A DNA stretch of 64,000 nucleotides from an uncultured Eggerthella sp. GTDB lineage: Bacteria; Actinomycetota; Coriobacteriia; Coriobacteriales; Eggerthellaceae. The notes under the pieces were generated by a model. It was not told the DNA's origin. It saw nothing but the letters and a program-made list of their open reading frames with translations, and made no database searches. The DNA is taken from NCBI GenBank assembly GCA_959607715.1, contig CAUHNN010000002.1, positions 101,318 to 165,317 on the forward strand, written 5' to 3'. Made by a program: the position numbers and the translations under genes. Of the stretch, positions 1-8,535 are shown in pieces; positions within the stretch are counted from its first letter, which is position 1, and each line of letters starts with the position of its first letter.

Positions 1-718
1 GGATCATCCCTCCTACAAAGGTGCACACGGCGCACATGCTGAATACGACAACGCAAACGACGGTGATGTTTGGCCTCACTGCTATCGACATGGATCGAGG
101 AAGCAGGGGCGGGAACGTTTTATCGACGTGCTTCAGGGTGCTCCAGAGCAGAATTCCCGAAAGCGTCGGCAAGACGGAAATGAATGCTGGGACGATGTTG
201 TCGGGCAGGAAGAGCGACAGAAGGACGACGACGATGAAGACGGTGCCGAAAGAGACCGTTACATGCCCGAGCGAGTAGCGAGATCGCGCCGATGCGTGAC
301 ATTCGGCCCAAAGCACCCAGAGAATGACCTCGAAAACGGCCAAGAGGATCGATGTGAGCCAAAAGAGCCATGTGAGGCCGTTTACCTCTGGAAAATAGCA
401 GAGGATAAGGGCGAGAATGCTTGCGATTATGGGCGTGGCGTAGACGACGCTGTTAGCGATGAGTACAGCGCGCGTTTTTTTCGCGGCCTGGATCATCATC
501 ACTGCTACCGCGAGGGTGATGAGGTTGAGGAGCCAGGCGATGGTGATGTCCCATGACATCAGGTCTTTATACCGGAAGGCGTCCTTCGATAACCAGAGAA
601 GCTGCGAAAACCCAGTAAGTATGGCGAGACCGAGGTATTTTGCGACGTGCCATCGTTCGTTCGGGGTGAAGGGATGGGATATCGCCGCTGCAAGAGCGGA
701 AAGCGATGGGGCGCCCAT
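1..718 (-). CDS. Polytopic membrane protein, probable N-terminal part of a membrane-anchored regulator (partial)
   Basis: This reading frame on the complementary strand runs off the left edge, so only the first 239 residues are visible. It starts MGAPSLSALAAAISHPF and contains about seven hydrophobic helices, one after another with short loops, and no soluble domain. In Eggerthellaceae, proteins of this look often continue into a C-terminal LuxR-type helix-turn-helix and sit divergently from a transporter gene, as here with the MFS gene at 1112. The DNA-binding part is outside the window, so the regulator role is inference. The ATG at 718 has no good ribosome site; it lies 3 bases after the TAG of a short in-frame ORF (722-802) that has a strong one, so translation may be coupled. 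Confidence 0.6.
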   Translation of the reverse strand, partial: MGAPSLSALAAAISHPFTPNERWHVAKYLGLAILTGFSQLLWLSKDAFRYKDLMSWDITIAWLLNLITLAVAVMMIQAAKKTRAVLIANSVVYATPIIASILALILCYFPEVNGLTWLFWLTSILLAVFEVILWVLWAECHASARSRYSLGHVTVSFGTVFIVVVLLSLFLPDNIVPAFISVLPTLSGILLWSTLKHVDKTFPPLLPRSMSIAVRPNITVVCVVVFSMCAVCTFVGGMI

Positions 719-721
719 AAG

Positions 722-802
722 CTATCTACCCGTCGTTGCGAGAATAGCCGAACGTTTGAGTGCGTCGCACCTACGCAGTTTCCCCGTAATGGCAGTAGTC
801 AT
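722..802 (-). CDS. 26-codon ORF preceding the membrane protein, same frame, ends in TAG
   Basis: An ATG at 802 follows a strong AAGGAGGGG ribosome site and encodes 26 residues ending at TAG (722-724). The frame is the same as that of the membrane protein beginning at 718, separated only by TAG CTT. It is either a short coupling or leader peptide, or the true N-terminus interrupted by a nonsense mutation or sequencing error. The peptide itself is basic and shows no recognised motif. Confidence 0.3.
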   Translation of the reverse strand: MTTAITGKLRRCDALKRSAILATTGR

Positions 803-821
803 AGCGTCCCCTCCTTGCGCG

Positions 822-852
822 AGCCGTCTTCCGCGAGGAGGGCGGCTTTTTG
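822..852 (+). terminator. Hairpin with GNRA loop and T-tract
   Basis: An 11-bp stem (822-832 with 837-847, including three G-T pairs) closes a GCGA loop and is followed by TTTTT. It has the form of an intrinsic terminator for rightward transcription, yet no rightward gene ends here. It could stop antisense transcription from the left or serve as a leader element. Confidence 0.45.
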
Positions 853-856
853 TGAC

Positions 857-902
857 TTATTGCAAAGCAATAATAAGCACGATTGAACTAGTGAGGTATC
901 AC
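857..902. promoter_or_regulatory. Two small palindromes in the divergent promoter region
   Basis: TTATTGC-aaa-GCAATAA (857-873) and GTGA-ggta-TCAC (891-902) are perfect inverted repeats in the 719-1111 region between the membrane-protein gene and the MFS gene. Their place suggests operator sites for the divergent pair; this is inference. I see nothing else definite in the rest of this gap. Confidence 0.35.
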
Positions 903-1111
903 CAGCGCTTGATGATTACTAATTGTCACCGTCTGAACGTGATGAAACTATGGAGATTCCCAGAAATACTGAGACTGCTTCAACGCAGGGTGCGTGGAGC
1001 GCAGTTGAAGGCCGTAAGGCAAGGGAGTTCGTTTCCGGGCGCATGGGGATGCGGCCGGAAACGGCGGCCGCGCATCGAACAAGAGCGCGGATTATCGGAA
1101 AGGGGGCCGCC

Positions 1112-2443
1112 ATGGCAATGGCTGCTTTGTCCGAGGAGAAGGACTACAAAGACCTCTCCAAGGCACGTCGCTGGTTCCTGCTGATTCTGGTCAGCATGGG
1201 TTCCTCGCTTATTTATGGACCTATCTACTTGAAGATGGTTTTCTACGATCCGCTGATGCAGGCGCTTAATTGCACCAACGAGCAGCTCGGTCTTCTCGTC
1301 AGTCTGTACGGTATCGCAGCCGTTATCTTCTACTTCCCCTCTGGCATCATCGCCGACAAGTTCCGTGTAAGGAATCTGAGCTGGATTGGTTACACGGGCG
1401 TTGCCGCATTGACGATCGTCTACATGATGCTGCCGTCTTATAACGTTTTGATGGGTATCTTCATTGGTTACGCCGTCTTCTCCATCCTTATTTGGTGGGG
1501 CACTCGCTACAAGCTCGTTCGTCTGATCTGCAGTGAGGAAGAGTACTCCCAGAAGATCGGTCTTTCTTATGGTATCTACGGTGCCATCGGCCTGGTTCTT
1601 TCCTTCGTCCAGACCGGCATCATCGCCGCATTCGTCGATGCTGGCGTCGCGATCCAGGTCGTTCTCGGCGTTTGTGCCGCCCTTATCGGCTTGTGCGCGA
1701 TTCTTTCTTTCGTGTTTATTCCGAAGTTCAAGGGTGAGATCAAGCAGTCTGCTGGCAGCGCCTTCAGCCTGCGTGACGTCGTCGTCGCTCTGAAGAACCC
1801 CGGCGTGTGGCTGGCTGCCCTCACCATGTTCTTCATCTACTTCGTCTACATCGGCGCAACCTTCACCACGCCGTTCATGACCGCTTGCCTTGCCGCTCCG
1901 GTCGTTATCGTCAGCATCATCGGTACGATTCGCTCCTTCGGCGTGTCCATCATCTCCGCACCTCTGTTCGGTCTGTTCACCAAGTACACCAAGACCGCTT
2001 CGAAGGCCATCATGATCGGCATCCTCGGCGCTATCGCCTGCCTGCTCCTGCTCATGTTCCTGCCGCGCGGTCCTGAGATGATCGTCGCCGTCGCCGTCGT
2101 CGTCTGCCTGCTCTCCTTCGTCATGAACGGTCTGTACGGCATCGCTTCCGGCCAGCTCGCCGACGCTCACGTTCCTCCGCAAACCTTTGGTGCAGCAGTT
2201 GGTGTTGTTTCGGTCATCGGCCTCATGCCCGACGCATTCATCCACACCTGGTTCGGCGCCATCATCGACCAGCAGGGCGTGGCTGCGTTCGACACGATCT
2301 TCATGATCATGCTCGGTGCTTCGGTTCTGGTCTTCGTGTTCGCATGGCTCACCCTCAAGGTCGGTAAGCGCAACGCTGAGAAGCTTGCTGCCGACGGCAA
2401 GGCTGAAATCGCAGAGCGCGAGGCGGCCGAGTCCGACAAGTAG
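1112..2443 (+). CDS. Major facilitator superfamily transporter
   Basis: A 443-residue polytopic protein with about 12 membrane helices and a longer central loop, the usual size and layout of an MFS carrier. It should move a small organic solute across the cytoplasmic membrane with the ion gradient; the substrate cannot be read. The first ATG preceded by a good ribosome site (AAAGGGGG, about 1100-1106) is at 1112; the open frame extends upstream but without a comparable site. It is divergent from the membrane protein at 1-718 and followed by a hydrolase and a C-S lyase-type enzyme in the same direction, which suggests it imports their substrate. Confidence 0.85.
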   Translation: MAMAALSEEKDYKDLSKARRWFLLILVSMGSSLIYGPIYLKMVFYDPLMQALNCTNEQLGLLVSLYGIAAVIFYFPSGIIADKFRVRNLSWIGYTGVAALTIVYMMLPSYNVLMGIFIGYAVFSILIWWGTRYKLVRLICSEEEYSQKIGLSYGIYGAIGLVLSFVQTGIIAAFVDAGVAIQVVLGVCAALIGLCAILSFVFIPKFKGEIKQSAGSAFSLRDVVVALKNPGVWLAALTMFFIYFVYIGATFTTPFMTACLAAPVVIVSIIGTIRSFGVSIISAPLFGLFTKYTKTASKAIMIGILGAIACLLLLMFLPRGPEMIVAVAVVVCLLSFVMNGLYGIASGQLADAHVPPQTFGAAVGVVSVIGLMPDAFIHTWFGAIIDQQGVAAFDTIFMIMLGASVLVFVFAWLTLKVGKRNAEKLAADGKAEIAEREAAESDK

Positions 2444-2529
2444 CCCAACATAGACGCGAGATTCATTCTCCGGGCGAATAAGCAATAAGGTGGCGGTGCG
2501 CATGGGATCGCGCGCCGCCACCCAAATGA

Positions 2530-2556
2530 AAGGCCGCCCCGGCAGAGGGCGGCCTT
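2530..2556 (+). terminator. Intrinsic hairpin after the MFS gene
   Basis: AAGGCCGCCC pairs with GGGCGGCCTT, about 20 bases before the next start codon. The T-tract is short, so it may act as an attenuator between the MFS gene and the hydrolase gene. A second imperfect stem (GTGGCGG with CCGCCAC) lies just upstream. Confidence 0.6.
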
Positions 2557-2575
2557 CGTGTAGGAAGGGATCACA

Positions 2576-3544
2576 ATGGAAAACAAGCTCGACATCAACA
2601 ATCTGATGAACGCACAGATGAAGGCGGTCGTCGCCAAGCAGAACGAACTGGCGGGCGATGCGTTCGACACCAACGTCGGCTTTGACGAATTGCGCTTGAA
2701 CTACATCAAGGAGCGCGCGTTCTGGAACGAGGGCGGCCCCGAGATGTTCAAGACCGTCGATGAGGTCATGGAAGGCCCGGCTGGTGAATTCAAGGTTCGC
2801 TACTACTACCCCGTCGAGGCGGAGAAGCTTCCCGTTATCGAGTTCATCCATGGTGGTGGCTACGTGGTCGGCAGCCTCGACACCCACGATCGCGTTTGCC
2901 GCATCATCGCGGAGCTGACCGGCGCCGCCGTCGTCGCGGTCGATTACCACCTGTCCCCCGAGTCCAAGTACCCCACCAACATCAAGGAATGCGCGCTTGT
3001 CGCCAAATTCCTCCACGAGCACGGTGCGGAAAAGGGAATCGACGGAAACGACCTTTCGTTCGCTGGCGATTCCGGTGGAGCCGTTCTCTCCATGGCCACC
3101 AACCTGTGGCTGCGCGACGAGGAAGGCGGCAATTCCTTCGTGAAGACGCTCCTGCTCTACTACGGCTTCTACGGCCTTGTCGATTCGGAATCCCGTCGCC
3201 TCTACGGTAACCTGATCGACGGCATGCGCAAGGAGGATCTCGACTACTACAACCAGTGCTGGCTCAACGACGCCTCCGAGCAGAACGCTCCGTACGTCGA
3301 CATGCTTCGCAACGACCTCAAGACCAGCATGCCCGCTTGCTTCGTGGCCTGCGCCGAGCTCGATCCCCTGAAGGACGACAGCTCGTGCCTCTACGAAGTG
3401 CTGAAGGAAAACGAGGTTCCGTGCGAATTCCGTGAATACAAGGGTGTCCTCCATGCATTTGTCCATCATACGAGGATGCTCGACGAGGCCAATGAATGCC
3501 TCGCCGAAAGCGCGATGTTCTGGAAGCTCCATCACGCCGAATAG
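2576..3544 (+). CDS. Alpha/beta hydrolase, hormone-sensitive-lipase (HSL) type esterase/amidase
   Basis: A 322-residue cytoplasmic hydrolase of the HSL family. The oxyanion-hole motif HGGG is at residues 92-95, the nucleophile motif GDSGGA gives Ser166, and Asp263 (LDPLKD) and His293 (LHAF) complete the expected catalytic triad. It has no signal peptide. Family members hydrolyse short acyl esters or amides. The ribosome site AAGGGA precedes the ATG. The gene lies between an MFS carrier and a PatB/MalY-type enzyme with a 39-bp gap to the latter, so removal of an acyl group from an imported compound before beta-lysis is a reasonable reading; this is inference. Confidence 0.85.
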   Translation: MENKLDINNLMNAQMKAVVAKQNELAGDAFDTNVGFDELRLNYIKERAFWNEGGPEMFKTVDEVMEGPAGEFKVRYYYPVEAEKLPVIEFIHGGGYVVGSLDTHDRVCRIIAELTGAAVVAVDYHLSPESKYPTNIKECALVAKFLHEHGAEKGIDGNDLSFAGDSGGAVLSMATNLWLRDEEGGNSFVKTLLLYYGFYGLVDSESRRLYGNLIDGMRKEDLDYYNQCWLNDASEQNAPYVDMLRNDLKTSMPACFVACAELDPLKDDSSCLYEVLKENEVPCEFREYKGVLHAFVHHTRMLDEANECLAESAMFWKLHHAE

Positions 3545-3583
3545 TCGATGGAATCCAGTGAGTGATTCAAAGGGGGAACGGTA

Positions 3584-4783
3584 ATGTACGATTTCGAGAC
3601 ATTGGTTGACCGGCGAGGAACCGGAGCTTCTAAATGGGTTAACGTTCCGGACGGCGAGCCGTTGGAGGACGTTGTGCCTCTCTCTGTCGCCGATATGGAG
3701 TTCGTCGCGCCGCCCGAGGTGACCGAGGCGCTGCGCGCCCGTATCGACCATGGCGTGTTCGGTTATCAGAATTCCGACGAGCCGTACTTCGAAGCATGTC
3801 GCGATTGGTATGTGCGTCGCCAAGGTTGGGAGCCTCGTTTCGAGTGGCTCGTTCCCGCTCAGGGCGTCATACAGATGCTGTGCGCTTCTGTGAAGGTGTT
3901 CAGCAACCCAGGCGACAACGTCATCATTCAGGAGCCGGTCTACTACCCCTTCCGTATGATTCCCGAAGGCAATGGCCGTCAGGTGGTGAACAACGTCCTC
4001 GTTGAGGGACTCGATGAAGAGGGGCTTTTGACCTATCGCATGGATTTCGACGACCTCGAGGCCAAGGCTGCGGATTACCGCACGAAGATCATGATCCTCT
4101 GCAATCCGCACAACCCCGTCGGGCGCGTGTGGACCTACGAGGAGCTCGAGCGCGTCGCTTCCATCTGCAAGAAGCATGGTGTTCTTCTCATCTCCGATGA
4201 GATCCACGGCGACCTCATGATGCCCGGCATCGACTTCGTCAGTGCCATGATGCTCCCGGAAGACCTCCTGGAAAACGTCATCGTGTGCAACTCGACGTCG
4301 AAGACCTTCAATCAAGCGGGTTTGATGAATTCCAACATCTGGATTCCCAATAAGAGCATGAGGGGTTATTTCAATTCCCATATGTACGGCCTAGTCATCA
4401 ACGGCCCGAGCAATTTCGCCCGCGAAGCGGTGATCGCCGCGTACACGAAGGGGGAAGGGTGGCTCGAGGAGCTGCGCTCCTATATCCATGAAAACGATCT
4501 TCATGTGAAGGAGCGCCTTGTGGAGGCATTCCCGAAGATGAACTACTCGACGCTTCAGGGGACCTATCTTTCGTGGACGGATTGGCGTGCATACAGCTCC
4601 GACCCCGATGTCCTCGAGGCGTTCTTCCGGGACAAGGCTCGCGTAGCCTTCGATGAAGGCTACCTCTTCGGCGTCGGTGGCGCAGGGTTCGAGCGATGGA
4701 ACCTCGCCTGCCCAAGGCGCGTTCTCGATAAGGCGATCGATCGCATTATCGAAGCATCTAAGGACGACCCCCTGTTCGCTTAG
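3584..4783 (+). CDS. PLP-dependent aminotransferase of the PatB/MalY (cystathionine beta-lyase) family
   Basis: A 399-residue fold-type I PLP enzyme. The opening segment with the SVADMEFVAPPEV motif is typical of the PatB/MalY subgroup. The PLP-binding lysine is at about residue 240 in NSTSKTFNQAG, and the NPHNPVGR motif and the LISDEIHGD aspartate site are present. Members of this group cleave C-S bonds of cystathionine or cysteine conjugates, giving a thiol, pyruvate and ammonia, although some act as aminotransferases. The ribosome site GGGGGAA lies before the ATG. It is the last gene of the MFS-hydrolase-lyase set and is followed at once by a strong terminator. Confidence 0.88.
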   Translation: MYDFETLVDRRGTGASKWVNVPDGEPLEDVVPLSVADMEFVAPPEVTEALRARIDHGVFGYQNSDEPYFEACRDWYVRRQGWEPRFEWLVPAQGVIQMLCASVKVFSNPGDNVIIQEPVYYPFRMIPEGNGRQVVNNVLVEGLDEEGLLTYRMDFDDLEAKAADYRTKIMILCNPHNPVGRVWTYEELERVASICKKHGVLLISDEIHGDLMMPGIDFVSAMMLPEDLLENVIVCNSTSKTFNQAGLMNSNIWIPNKSMRGYFNSHMYGLVINGPSNFAREAVIAAYTKGEGWLEELRSYIHENDLHVKERLVEAFPKMNYSTLQGTYLSWTDWRAYSSDPDVLEAFFRDKARVAFDEGYLFGVGGAGFERWNLACPRRVLDKAIDRIIEASKDDPLFA

Positions 4784-4806
4784 CGGCGGGAGGCTTCCCT
4801 TCCAAG

Positions 4807-4840
4807 AATGGCCGCCGGGAACAGCCCGGCGGCCATTTTT
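4807..4840 (+). terminator. Strong intrinsic terminator
   Basis: A perfect stem ATGGCCGCCGGG / CCCGGCGGCCAT with a 5-base loop is followed by TTTTT. It ends the MFS-hydrolase-lyase transcription unit. Confidence 0.88.
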
Positions 4841-4914
4841 GCGTAGATACAGTGATTGTTCCACGTTTGTTGCGAAAGACGAGCAGAATGCCGAAGGAAG
4901 AAAAGGAGGTCGCT

Positions 4915-5370
4915 ATGAAGATCGCGACAGACAAGCTGCTTTTGGTCGCAGGCATCATTTGGGCTATCGCCGGCGTGAACATCGCCCTGATCGGCATCGG
5001 AGCCTATTGGCATGATTGGGGCTGGGCAGTGATCGCGCTCCTTGTCGCGACCATCGTCATATTCGTGCTGTTCCATCTCTTCGTGTTCAACAAAATGGTG
5101 GGCAAGCATGCCGATCGCATCATGAGCTACGAGGAAGATCGGAGCGCGGTGTGGAAGTTCTTCGACACGAAGGGCTACATCATCATGGCCATCATGATGG
5201 GCGGTGGTATCGGCCTGCGCTCCTCAAGCGTGCTGCCTGAGTGGTTCATCGCATTTTTCTACACGGGCTTGGGTGTAGCGCTCATGATCGCGGGGGCGAG
5301 CTTCATACTGCGCTATCGTCGCAGGTCGGCCGCTCCGTGTCCGGTCGTTCCCTCGAAGAAGGGGAAGTAG
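4915..5370 (+). CDS. Conserved-type membrane protein of unknown function
   Basis: A 151-residue protein with about four membrane helices: two near the N-terminus, a polar linker of about 45 residues, then two more. It ends in a basic tail. I do not recognise a family. The ATG at 4915 is chosen because a near-consensus AAAAGGAGG ribosome site (4900-4908) sits just before it; the frame is open further upstream. It stands alone between a terminator and a 346-base gap. Confidence 0.65.
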   Translation: MKIATDKLLLVAGIIWAIAGVNIALIGIGAYWHDWGWAVIALLVATIVIFVLFHLFVFNKMVGKHADRIMSYEEDRSAVWKFFDTKGYIIMAIMMGGGIGLRSSSVLPEWFIAFFYTGLGVALMIAGASFILRYRRRSAAPCPVVPSKKGK

Positions 5371-5716
5371 GACCTCAGTCGGGAGTCTTTGTGAGGTTTG
5401 CCTCGCTCGCGTGCCACCCTGCGCTTGCGCCTGCGTCGGTCCAGGCGTCCGCCCAGCCCTGGCGCCCTGGCTGCCCATGCTGCACTCACGGGAGGGGGAG
5501 CGTCCAGCGGCGCTTCTTGCGCGAAAAGGAGCAGGCCGATTTTTGACCGCGTTCACCGATTCGACACAATTTCGGCGCCTCTCTACCGATAGGCGGGCTG
5601 GCCATGCCCTTTAACTTCGCGTGACGGCGCAATGTTCGGGCTCAAGTATAGTTTCATTCGCCGTGGCGCTGATCGCCCGGTATGAACTATTCGTTTGAAG
5701 ACCCCGAGAGGTTGTC
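5371..5716. other. Intergenic region, no gene seen
   Basis: Frames here have no good start and no recognisable protein. The last 100 bases hold a possible -10 element TATAGT (5647-5652) for the FAD oxidase gene, without a convincing -35. Nothing else can be supported. Confidence 0.4.
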
Positions 5717-7135
5717 ATGACAAAGTACAACGAACTCACCCCCGAGCTCATCGCTGAGCTCAAGGCCATCGTCGGTGAGGACAATTGCCACGCAGGAGAA
5801 GCCGTTAGTGAGGACTACTCCCACGACGAGATGCCCATCTACGGCACTCGCATGCCCGAAGCCGTCTGCTTCCCCGAGAGCACCGAGCAGGTTTCTGGCA
5901 TCATGCGTCTGTGCAATGAGCATTCGATTCCCGTTACCGTGCGCGGCGCGGGCACGGGTCTGGTTGGCGGCAGCACGCCGCTCGAGGGCGGCGTCGTTCT
6001 GTGCACGATGCACATGAACCAGATCCTCGAGTACGACATGAATAACCTCAATGTGCGCATTCAGCCCGGCGTGCGTCTGTGCGACCTCGCTGCCGACGCC
6101 CTCACCCACGGCCTTATGTATCCGCCCGATCCCGGTGAGAAGACCGGCTCGGTCGGCGGCAACGTTTCCACCAACGCCGGCGGCATGCGCGCCGTCAAGT
6201 ACGGCACCACGCGCGATTATGTGCTCGCGATGACCGTCGTCCTTCCCAGCGGCGAGATCCTCGATCTGGGTCGCGCCGTCACGAAGACGAGCTCCGGTTA
6301 CAGCCTCCTTCATCTCATGGTCGGCTCCGAGGGTACCCTGGGCGTTATCACCGAGCTCACGATGAAGCTCGTTCCCGAGCCGAAGGAAGATATCAGCTTC
6401 CTTCTTCCCTTCGAGCATATCGAGGCCGCTATCAGCGCCGTTCCCCAGATCAAGCTCGCCGGCCTTGATCCTCAGTCGATCGAGTTCATGGAGCGCGACA
6501 TCGTCGATTCCTCCGCAAACTATACCGGCAACAAGATCATTCCGACGGTCGTTCAAGATAAGGAAGTCGGTGCGTACATCCTCGTCACGCTCGACGGAAA
6601 CGATCAGGACGAGATTTTCCAGCGCGCCGAGACCCTTGCCGAAGTCGCCGACGAGGCAGGTGCTTACGACACGCTCGTGCTCAGTCATCCCGATGACAAG
6701 CGAAACGTTTGGGCCGCTCGAAGCGCCTTCCTTACCGTGATCGAGGCAGATACCGAACTGCTCGACGAGATGGACGTCGTCGTCCCCGTCGACCGCATTG
6801 CCGAATTCCTCGGCTTTGTGCACGAAGTCGGCGTCGAGCAGGGTGTCGCCATCCGTTCCTTCGGGCACGCAGGCGACGGCAACCTCCACATCTACTGCGG
6901 CGCGAACGGCATGGAGCAGGAAGAGTTCCTTTCCCGCTCGTCCCGCGTTATGCAGGAGGCGTACCGCAAGTGCGCCGATCTGGGCGGTCAGGTCTCCGGC
7001 GAGCACGGCATCGGCCATGCGAAGAAGGATTACCTGCGTGAATCCGCCGGTGAAACCGCGATCGCGCTCATGGCCGGTATCAAGCAGGTCTTTGACCCGA
7101 AGGGTATTCTCAACCCCGGTAAGGTCTGCAGCTAG
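5717..7135 (+). CDS. FAD-linked oxidase, GlcD/D-lactate dehydrogenase family
   Basis: A 472-residue flavoprotein of the VAO/PCMH fold. The N-terminal FAD-binding part carries the pyrophosphate loop motif RGAGTGLVGG and the GSVGGNVSTNAGG segment. The C-terminal cap has FGHAGDGNLHIY and GEHGIGHAKK, both hallmarks of the FAD-oxidase C domain. The family oxidises 2-hydroxy acids such as glycolate or D-lactate and passes electrons to a quinone, an electron-transfer flavoprotein or an Fe-S partner. No GlcE/GlcF or EtfAB gene is adjacent, so the acceptor and exact substrate are unknown. It is a single-gene unit with its own terminator. Confidence 0.9.
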   Translation: MTKYNELTPELIAELKAIVGEDNCHAGEAVSEDYSHDEMPIYGTRMPEAVCFPESTEQVSGIMRLCNEHSIPVTVRGAGTGLVGGSTPLEGGVVLCTMHMNQILEYDMNNLNVRIQPGVRLCDLAADALTHGLMYPPDPGEKTGSVGGNVSTNAGGMRAVKYGTTRDYVLAMTVVLPSGEILDLGRAVTKTSSGYSLLHLMVGSEGTLGVITELTMKLVPEPKEDISFLLPFEHIEAAISAVPQIKLAGLDPQSIEFMERDIVDSSANYTGNKIIPTVVQDKEVGAYILVTLDGNDQDEIFQRAETLAEVADEAGAYDTLVLSHPDDKRNVWAARSAFLTVIEADTELLDEMDVVVPVDRIAEFLGFVHEVGVEQGVAIRSFGHAGDGNLHIYCGANGMEQEEFLSRSSRVMQEAYRKCADLGGQVSGEHGIGHAKKDYLRESAGETAIALMAGIKQVFDPKGILNPGKVCS

Positions 7136-7185
7136 ATCTAATCGGCACATATTCTCGGAAGCCGTGATCGGCGTTTCGAGGCTGC

Positions 7186-7217
7186 AAGGAAAGGGGCGCA
7201 ATGCCCCTTTCCTTTTT
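7186..7217 (+). terminator. Intrinsic terminator after the FAD oxidase
   Basis: AAGGAAAGGGGC pairs with GCCCCTTTCCTT around a 5-base loop and runs into TTTTT. The rest of the 7136-7474 gap has no gene; it holds the palindromes reported at 7391-7436. Confidence 0.88.
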
Positions 7218-7390
7218 ATGCCGTCGTGCTCGGGGTTCCGGGCAGATAGGGGAAACCTGCTTAGGCTCTTTTCTCGGGATTTCCGCCTCAAAACCTATTC
7301 GCTCAAGTCCCCATCCTATTCATTGGCGGGGCACAATAAAACGCGTTCATTTCATTCATTGTCGACTGACCTTGTGTTTTGTTCTCCTGA

Positions 7391-7436
7391 TGAACATGTT
7401 TTATGAGATATTCATGGCGGCAATTGAACGTGTTCA
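7391..7436. promoter_or_regulatory. Two copies of a TGAACRTGTTCA-type palindrome
   Basis: TGAACATGTT (7391-7400, right arm incomplete) and TGAACGTGTTCA (7425-7436, one base from perfect symmetry) lie 34 bp apart, centre to centre, just upstream of the small membrane protein gene at 7475. Exact TGAACATGTTCA copies occur at 39191 and 40545, which supports a shared regulator. Confidence 0.45.
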
Positions 7437-7474
7437 CCTGGGTTTACCAGATGGATCACGAGGAGGAACCGCAT

Positions 7475-7810
7475 ATGAACGAGAACAATCAGCCCACTTC
7501 CACCGAAGAAACCGCCCCGAAGGCGCTCGCTCCTGAAAACGTCGTCTATCTCATCGCAGGTTTCGCGTTTCTCATGCTCATGATGATGGGCCCTCAGCCC
7601 GATAATTTCGCTTCCATCGCTGAATCCCAGGCGATGCCGTGGATGCTCGCTTACGGCGTCGATGGCTTGGCCCTTCTGTGGTGCGGCATGAAGTTCCTCC
7701 ACAGCAAGCGATGGATTCTCGCGGTTGCTTCCCTCGTCTTCGTCGGAAGCGCATTGGTTTGCTGCATCGCTCTTGCTACGATGCCGACGGTTGCCGTCGG
7801 CGCCTGGTAG
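7475..7810 (+). CDS. Small membrane protein of unknown function
   Basis: A 111-residue protein with a polar, proline- and glutamate-rich N-terminal stretch of about 25 residues, then three hydrophobic segments including LMLMMMG, and a short C-terminus. No family is recognised. The ATG at 7475 is chosen for its GAGGAGG ribosome site; the frame extends upstream to 7403 but across the palindromic site. It is a single-gene unit, convergent with the next gene. Confidence 0.6.
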   Translation: MNENNQPTSTEETAPKALAPENVVYLIAGFAFLMLMMMGPQPDNFASIAESQAMPWMLAYGVDGLALLWCGMKFLHSKRWILAVASLVFVGSALVCCIALATMPTVAVGAW

Positions 7811-7871
7811 GGGCTTAACCGGCAACGGCTCTTGTTGGGGAACAGAGGGCCGATTCGCCGTGCAGGGAAAA

Positions 7872-7905
7872 GGAAAGGACCAGCAACTCCGGGCTGGCCC
7901 TTTCC
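7872..7905. terminator. Terminator between convergent genes
   Basis: GGAAAGG-CCAGC pairs with GCTGG-CCTTTCC, with one mismatch inside the stem. It sits between the genes ending at 7810 (+) and 7975 (-) and may serve both. Confidence 0.65.
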
Positions 7906-7974
7906 TATATAGAGGCAGTTTTTCGAGCTTCGTTTCAGGCGGTCAGGCCCGCGGCGACCTGCTCGCCTGCCGCG

Positions 7975-8535
7975 CTACTGCTGGGGACGGTTGGCGTCGT
8001 TGGGTTGCGGGGGCTGAGGTGCCGCAGCGTCCGGAGACCCATCGACCAGCGGCGGCTGAGGGGAGCAGGGCGCATTCACCGTGGCGTTCAGATAATCGGA
8101 GCTTTGGCGCATTCGGCTCAGGAACGCTGCGATGATGACGAACAGGACCGTACTCACTACTCCGCCGGTCACGAACGATGCTACGGCGGCGCCGATCGAC
8201 CAGGCGAACAGGTTGTCGTAGGCGCTCGGGTCGTTGAAGTGCTTCATCCCTTTGATGCCGGCGATAAGGCAGATGGCGGCGAGCCCCAGTCCGACGGCCA
8301 GCATGATGAAGAAGACGAAGAAGGATACCCCGATCAGTCCCGCTGCGATTCCTGCTTCGGCGGCGGTTCCGCATGCGGCGCCGCTTGAGCAGGCGGCGAA
8401 GCCGAACAGGCCGATTAGGCCTCCTCCAACAAGCGTTCCGAGGGCAATGATTCCCCAGAGGGCGACTCCAATTCCAGCAAGAATGACAGAAGCTATGCTT
8501 AATCCACGTACAGTGCGTGCATCTTGGTTCTGCAT
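7975..8535 (-). CDS. Membrane protein with proline-rich C-terminal tail, unknown function
   Basis: A 186-residue protein with three or four long hydrophobic helices (about residues 10-45, 65-95 and 110-140) and a polar C-terminal tail rich in Pro, Gln and Asn. It contains a Cys/Gly/Ala-rich loop between the first helices. I do not recognise a specific family; it resembles the general DUF4064/DUF4190-like class of small Actinobacterial membrane proteins, which is only an impression. The ribosome site AAAGGAAAGG precedes the ATG. It is divergent from the MBL-fold gene. Confidence 0.6.
   Translation of the reverse strand: MQNQDARTVRGLSIASVILAGIGVALWGIIALGTLVGGGLIGLFGFAACSSGAACGTAAEAGIAAGLIGVSFFVFFIMLAVGLGLAAICLIAGIKGMKHFNDPSAYDNLFAWSIGAAVASFVTGGVVSTVLFVIIAAFLSRMRQSSDYLNATVNAPCSPQPPLVDGSPDAAAPQPPQPNDANRPQQ

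Noticed and set aside
980..4381. Very long complementary-strand frame (over 1100 codons)
   Set aside because: It lies opposite three convincing genes (MFS, hydrolase, PatB/MalY) and its translation is rich in His, Asp and Val without any domain. It is a shadow of GC-rich codon use.
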